Both the position numbers and the translations under genes were made by a program. Under the pieces are notes generated by a model, which saw nothing but the letters and a program-made list of their open reading frames with translations, did no database searches and was not told the DNA's origin. This document shows, piece after piece, positions 60,664 to 64,000 of a stretch of DNA of 64,000 bases (the first letter of the stretch is position 1; every line of letters begins with the position of its first letter). The stretch is taken from contig JAOSKV010000003.1 in NCBI GenBank assembly GCA_027493405.1, positions 124,001 to 188,000 of the forward strand, read 5' to 3'. This DNA is from FEB-22 sp003105195. Its GTDB lineage: Bacteria > Pseudomonadota > Alphaproteobacteria > Rhizobiales > Xanthobacteraceae.

Positions 60664-61584
60664 GTGCTCACCTATGCGCTGAAACGGCTCGGGCTGGCGC
60701 TGCTGGTCGCGCTTCTGGTGTCGGCGGCGGCGTTCCTGCTGCTGCGCCTGTCGGGCGACCCGGCGCTGGCGATCGCGGGCGAGGGGGCGCGCGAGGAGGA
60801 CATCGCGATGGTGCGCAGGACTTACGGCCTCGACCGGCCGTTGGTCGTGCAGTACCTCGAGTGGCTCGCGCGGACGCTCGCGGGCGACCTCGGCCAGTCG
60901 CTCTACTTCAAGACCGACGTCGCGGTGCTGGTCGCCGACAAGCTGCCGACCACCTTCCAGATCGGCGGGCTGGCGATCCTGTTCGCGCTGGCGCTGTCGA
61001 TTCCGCTCGGCGTGCTCGCCGCGGTCCATGCCGGGACCTGGGTCGACCGCCTCGCGCTCACGGTCGCGGTCGCGGGCCAGGCGCTGCCGAACTTCTTCTT
61101 CGCCCTGGTGCTGATCATGGTGTTCTCGATCTGGCTGCGCTGGCTGCCGGTGTCGGGGTCGGGCAGCTGGGCGCACTTCGTGATGCCGACCATCGCGCTC
61201 GGCTACTACGTGACGCCGCCGCTGATGCGGCTCGTGCGCGCCGGCATGATCGAGGTGCTCGCCTCCGACTACATCCGCACGGCGCGCGCCAAGGGCCTCT
61301 CGACGACCAGCGTCGTGTTCAAGCACGGGCTGCGCAACGCGCTGATCCCGGTGGTGGCGCTCACCGCGGTGCAGCTCGGCTTCCTGCTCGGCGGCTCGAT
61401 CGTGATCGAGACCATCTTCGCGCTCGACGGGCTCGGCTACCTCGCCTACCAGTCGATCACGCACAAGGACTTCCCGGTCACCCAGGCGGTGCTGCTGCTG
61501 CTGTCGGTGGTCTATGTGCTGCTCACGCTCGCGGCCGACCTGTTCAATGCGCTGCTCGATCCGCGCATGAGGCTCGCGCGATGA
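60664..61584 (+). CDS. dppB: peptide-type ABC transporter permease, DppB family
   Basis: 306 residues from GTG, 14 bases after the binding-protein gene. Six hydrophobic helices; GLDRPLVVQYLEWLARTLAGDLGQSL and the late YIRTARAKGLS EAA loop are diagnostic of the DppB group. Overlaps dppC by ATGA. Confidence 0.92.
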   Translation: MLTYALKRLGLALLVALLVSAAAFLLLRLSGDPALAIAGEGAREEDIAMVRRTYGLDRPLVVQYLEWLARTLAGDLGQSLYFKTDVAVLVADKLPTTFQIGGLAILFALALSIPLGVLAAVHAGTWVDRLALTVAVAGQALPNFFFALVLIMVFSIWLRWLPVSGSGSWAHFVMPTIALGYYVTPPLMRLVRAGMIEVLASDYIRTARAKGLSTTSVVFKHGLRNALIPVVALTAVQLGFLLGGSIVIETIFALDGLGYLAYQSITHKDFPVTQAVLLLLSVVYVLLTLAADLFNALLDPRMRLAR

Positions 61585-62470
61585 CCATGCCGGTCGTCCT
61601 TCCGGCGGAACGCGCCGTCCCCGCCGCACCCTCGGTGCTCTCCCGTGTGCTGGCGCATCGCGGGTTGACGCTGGGCCTGGTCATGGTCGGCGGCGTGGTG
61701 CTGATCGCGCTGCTGGCGCCGCTGCTCGCGCCCTACGATCCCTATGACCAGGACCTCACGCGGCGCCTGATCCCGCCGGTCTGGCACGACAAGGGGAGCT
61801 GGCTCAACCCGCTCGGCACCGACAATCTGGGGCGCGACTATCTCTCGCGCGTGCTCTACGGCGCGCGCATCTCGCTCCTGATCGGCGCCTCCGTGATGGT
61901 GATCTCGGGCGCGATCGGGGCGACCCTTGGGCTGGTGGCCGGCTATTTCGGCGGGCGCGTCGACATGGTGGCGAGCCTGATCATCACGACCCGGCTCGCG
62001 ATGCCGGTGGTGCTGGTCGCGCTCGCCGTGGTCGCGACCATCGGCGGCTCGCTCACCATCGTGATCCTCACCCTCGGCTTCCTGAAATGGGACCGCTTCG
62101 CGGTGGTGATGCGCAGCGCCACCCAGCAGGTGCGCAGCCTCGACTACGTGACGGCCGCGGAGGCCGCCGGCGCCTCGCGCCTGCGCGTTCTCGTCGGCGA
62201 GATCCTGCCCAATGTCGTGCCGCACCTGATCGTGGTCGCGACCGTGGAGGCAGGGAGCGCCATCCTGCTCGAGGCAGCGCTCTCCTTCCTTGGCCTCGGC
62301 GTGCAGCCGCCGCTGCCGTCCTGGGGCCTGATGATCGCCGAGGCCAAGACCTTCATGTTCTTCTCGTTCTGGCTGATCGCGATTCCGGGCGCGGCGCTCG
62401 CGCTCCTGGTGCTCGGGATCAACCTGGTCGGCGACGGGCTGCGCGACGTGTTCGCCCCGGACGGGCGGTC

Positions 62471-62474
<4 letters not shown>
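61581..62474 (+). CDS. dppC: peptide-type ABC transporter permease, DppC family
   Basis: 297 residues. N-terminal helix, LGTDNLGRDYLSRVLYGARISL motif and the YVTAAEAAGAS EAA loop. Overlaps the genes on both sides by four bases. Confidence 0.92.

Positions 62475-64000
<1,526 letters not shown>

Overview
The window comes from a GC-rich bacterium, most likely an alphaproteobacterium. The evidence is the type of elongator tRNA-Met, many Liv-type branched-chain ABC transporters with CoA and tricarboxylate catabolism genes, a Paracoccus-like nirIX/nirS-ECF-DL-GHJN order, and two copies of a double-hairpin intergenic repeat resembling those common in Hyphomicrobiales. Genus cannot be read from the sequence.

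Layout. (1) 0.1-2.8 kb: a radical-SAM/SPASM maturase with a 60-residue peptide downstream and a divergent pair encoding a GGDL-motif protein and a small Cys-rich protein; this looks like a peptide-modification (RiPP-like) locus. (2) 2.8-4.0 kb: an ATC-hydrolase-family gene, tRNA-Met(CAT), and the tail of an IS481-type transposase directly against the tRNA. (3) 4.0-22.8 kb: a catabolic regulon of epimerase, MBL hydrolase, PrpF-like isomerase, Old-Yellow-Enzyme reductase, TcuA-like flavoprotein, GntR/FCD regulator, a broken PrpB-like lyase, aldehyde dehydrogenase, a full Liv ABC transporter, a hydroxyisobutyrate-dehydrogenase-type enzyme and two MmgE/PrpD proteins. Four copies of one perfect palindrome, GTCAAC-N-GTTGAC, lie at the promoter regions of all its transcription units. 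(4) 23-36 kb: a second catabolic region with an SDR, another Liv transporter (two of its genes damaged), a LacI-type regulator flanked by two near-identical operators, and a CoA-ester pathway (acyl-CoA dehydrogenase, acyl-CoA ligase, citryl-CoA-lyase-like protein, thioesterase, enoyl-CoA hydratase, MaoC, ICL/PEPM lyase). (5) 36-41 kb: an FAD monooxygenase beside a deleted AraC gene, two c-type cytochrome genes and a BBE-like flavoprotein. The last two transcription starts carry the same phased repeat array.

(6) 41.4-58.6 kb: a cytochrome cd1 denitrification island. nirI and nirX (frameshifted) diverge from a decayed nirS. A second, intact nirS follows, heading an operon of a NirT-type cytochrome fused to a further haem domain, nirE, nirC, nirF, nirDL, nirG, nirH, nirJ (one-base frameshift), nirN and a CbiX-type chelatase. 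These genes make, insert and reduce haem d1 for nitrite-to-NO respiration; FNR/NNR boxes lie in both promoter regions. (7) 59.1-64 kb: a Dpp/Opp-type peptide ABC transporter operon, cut by the window end.

Several genes in otherwise coherent operons carry frameshifts or low-complexity patches. Some are probably consensus errors in GC-rich DNA; others (first nirS, AraC) look like real decay.
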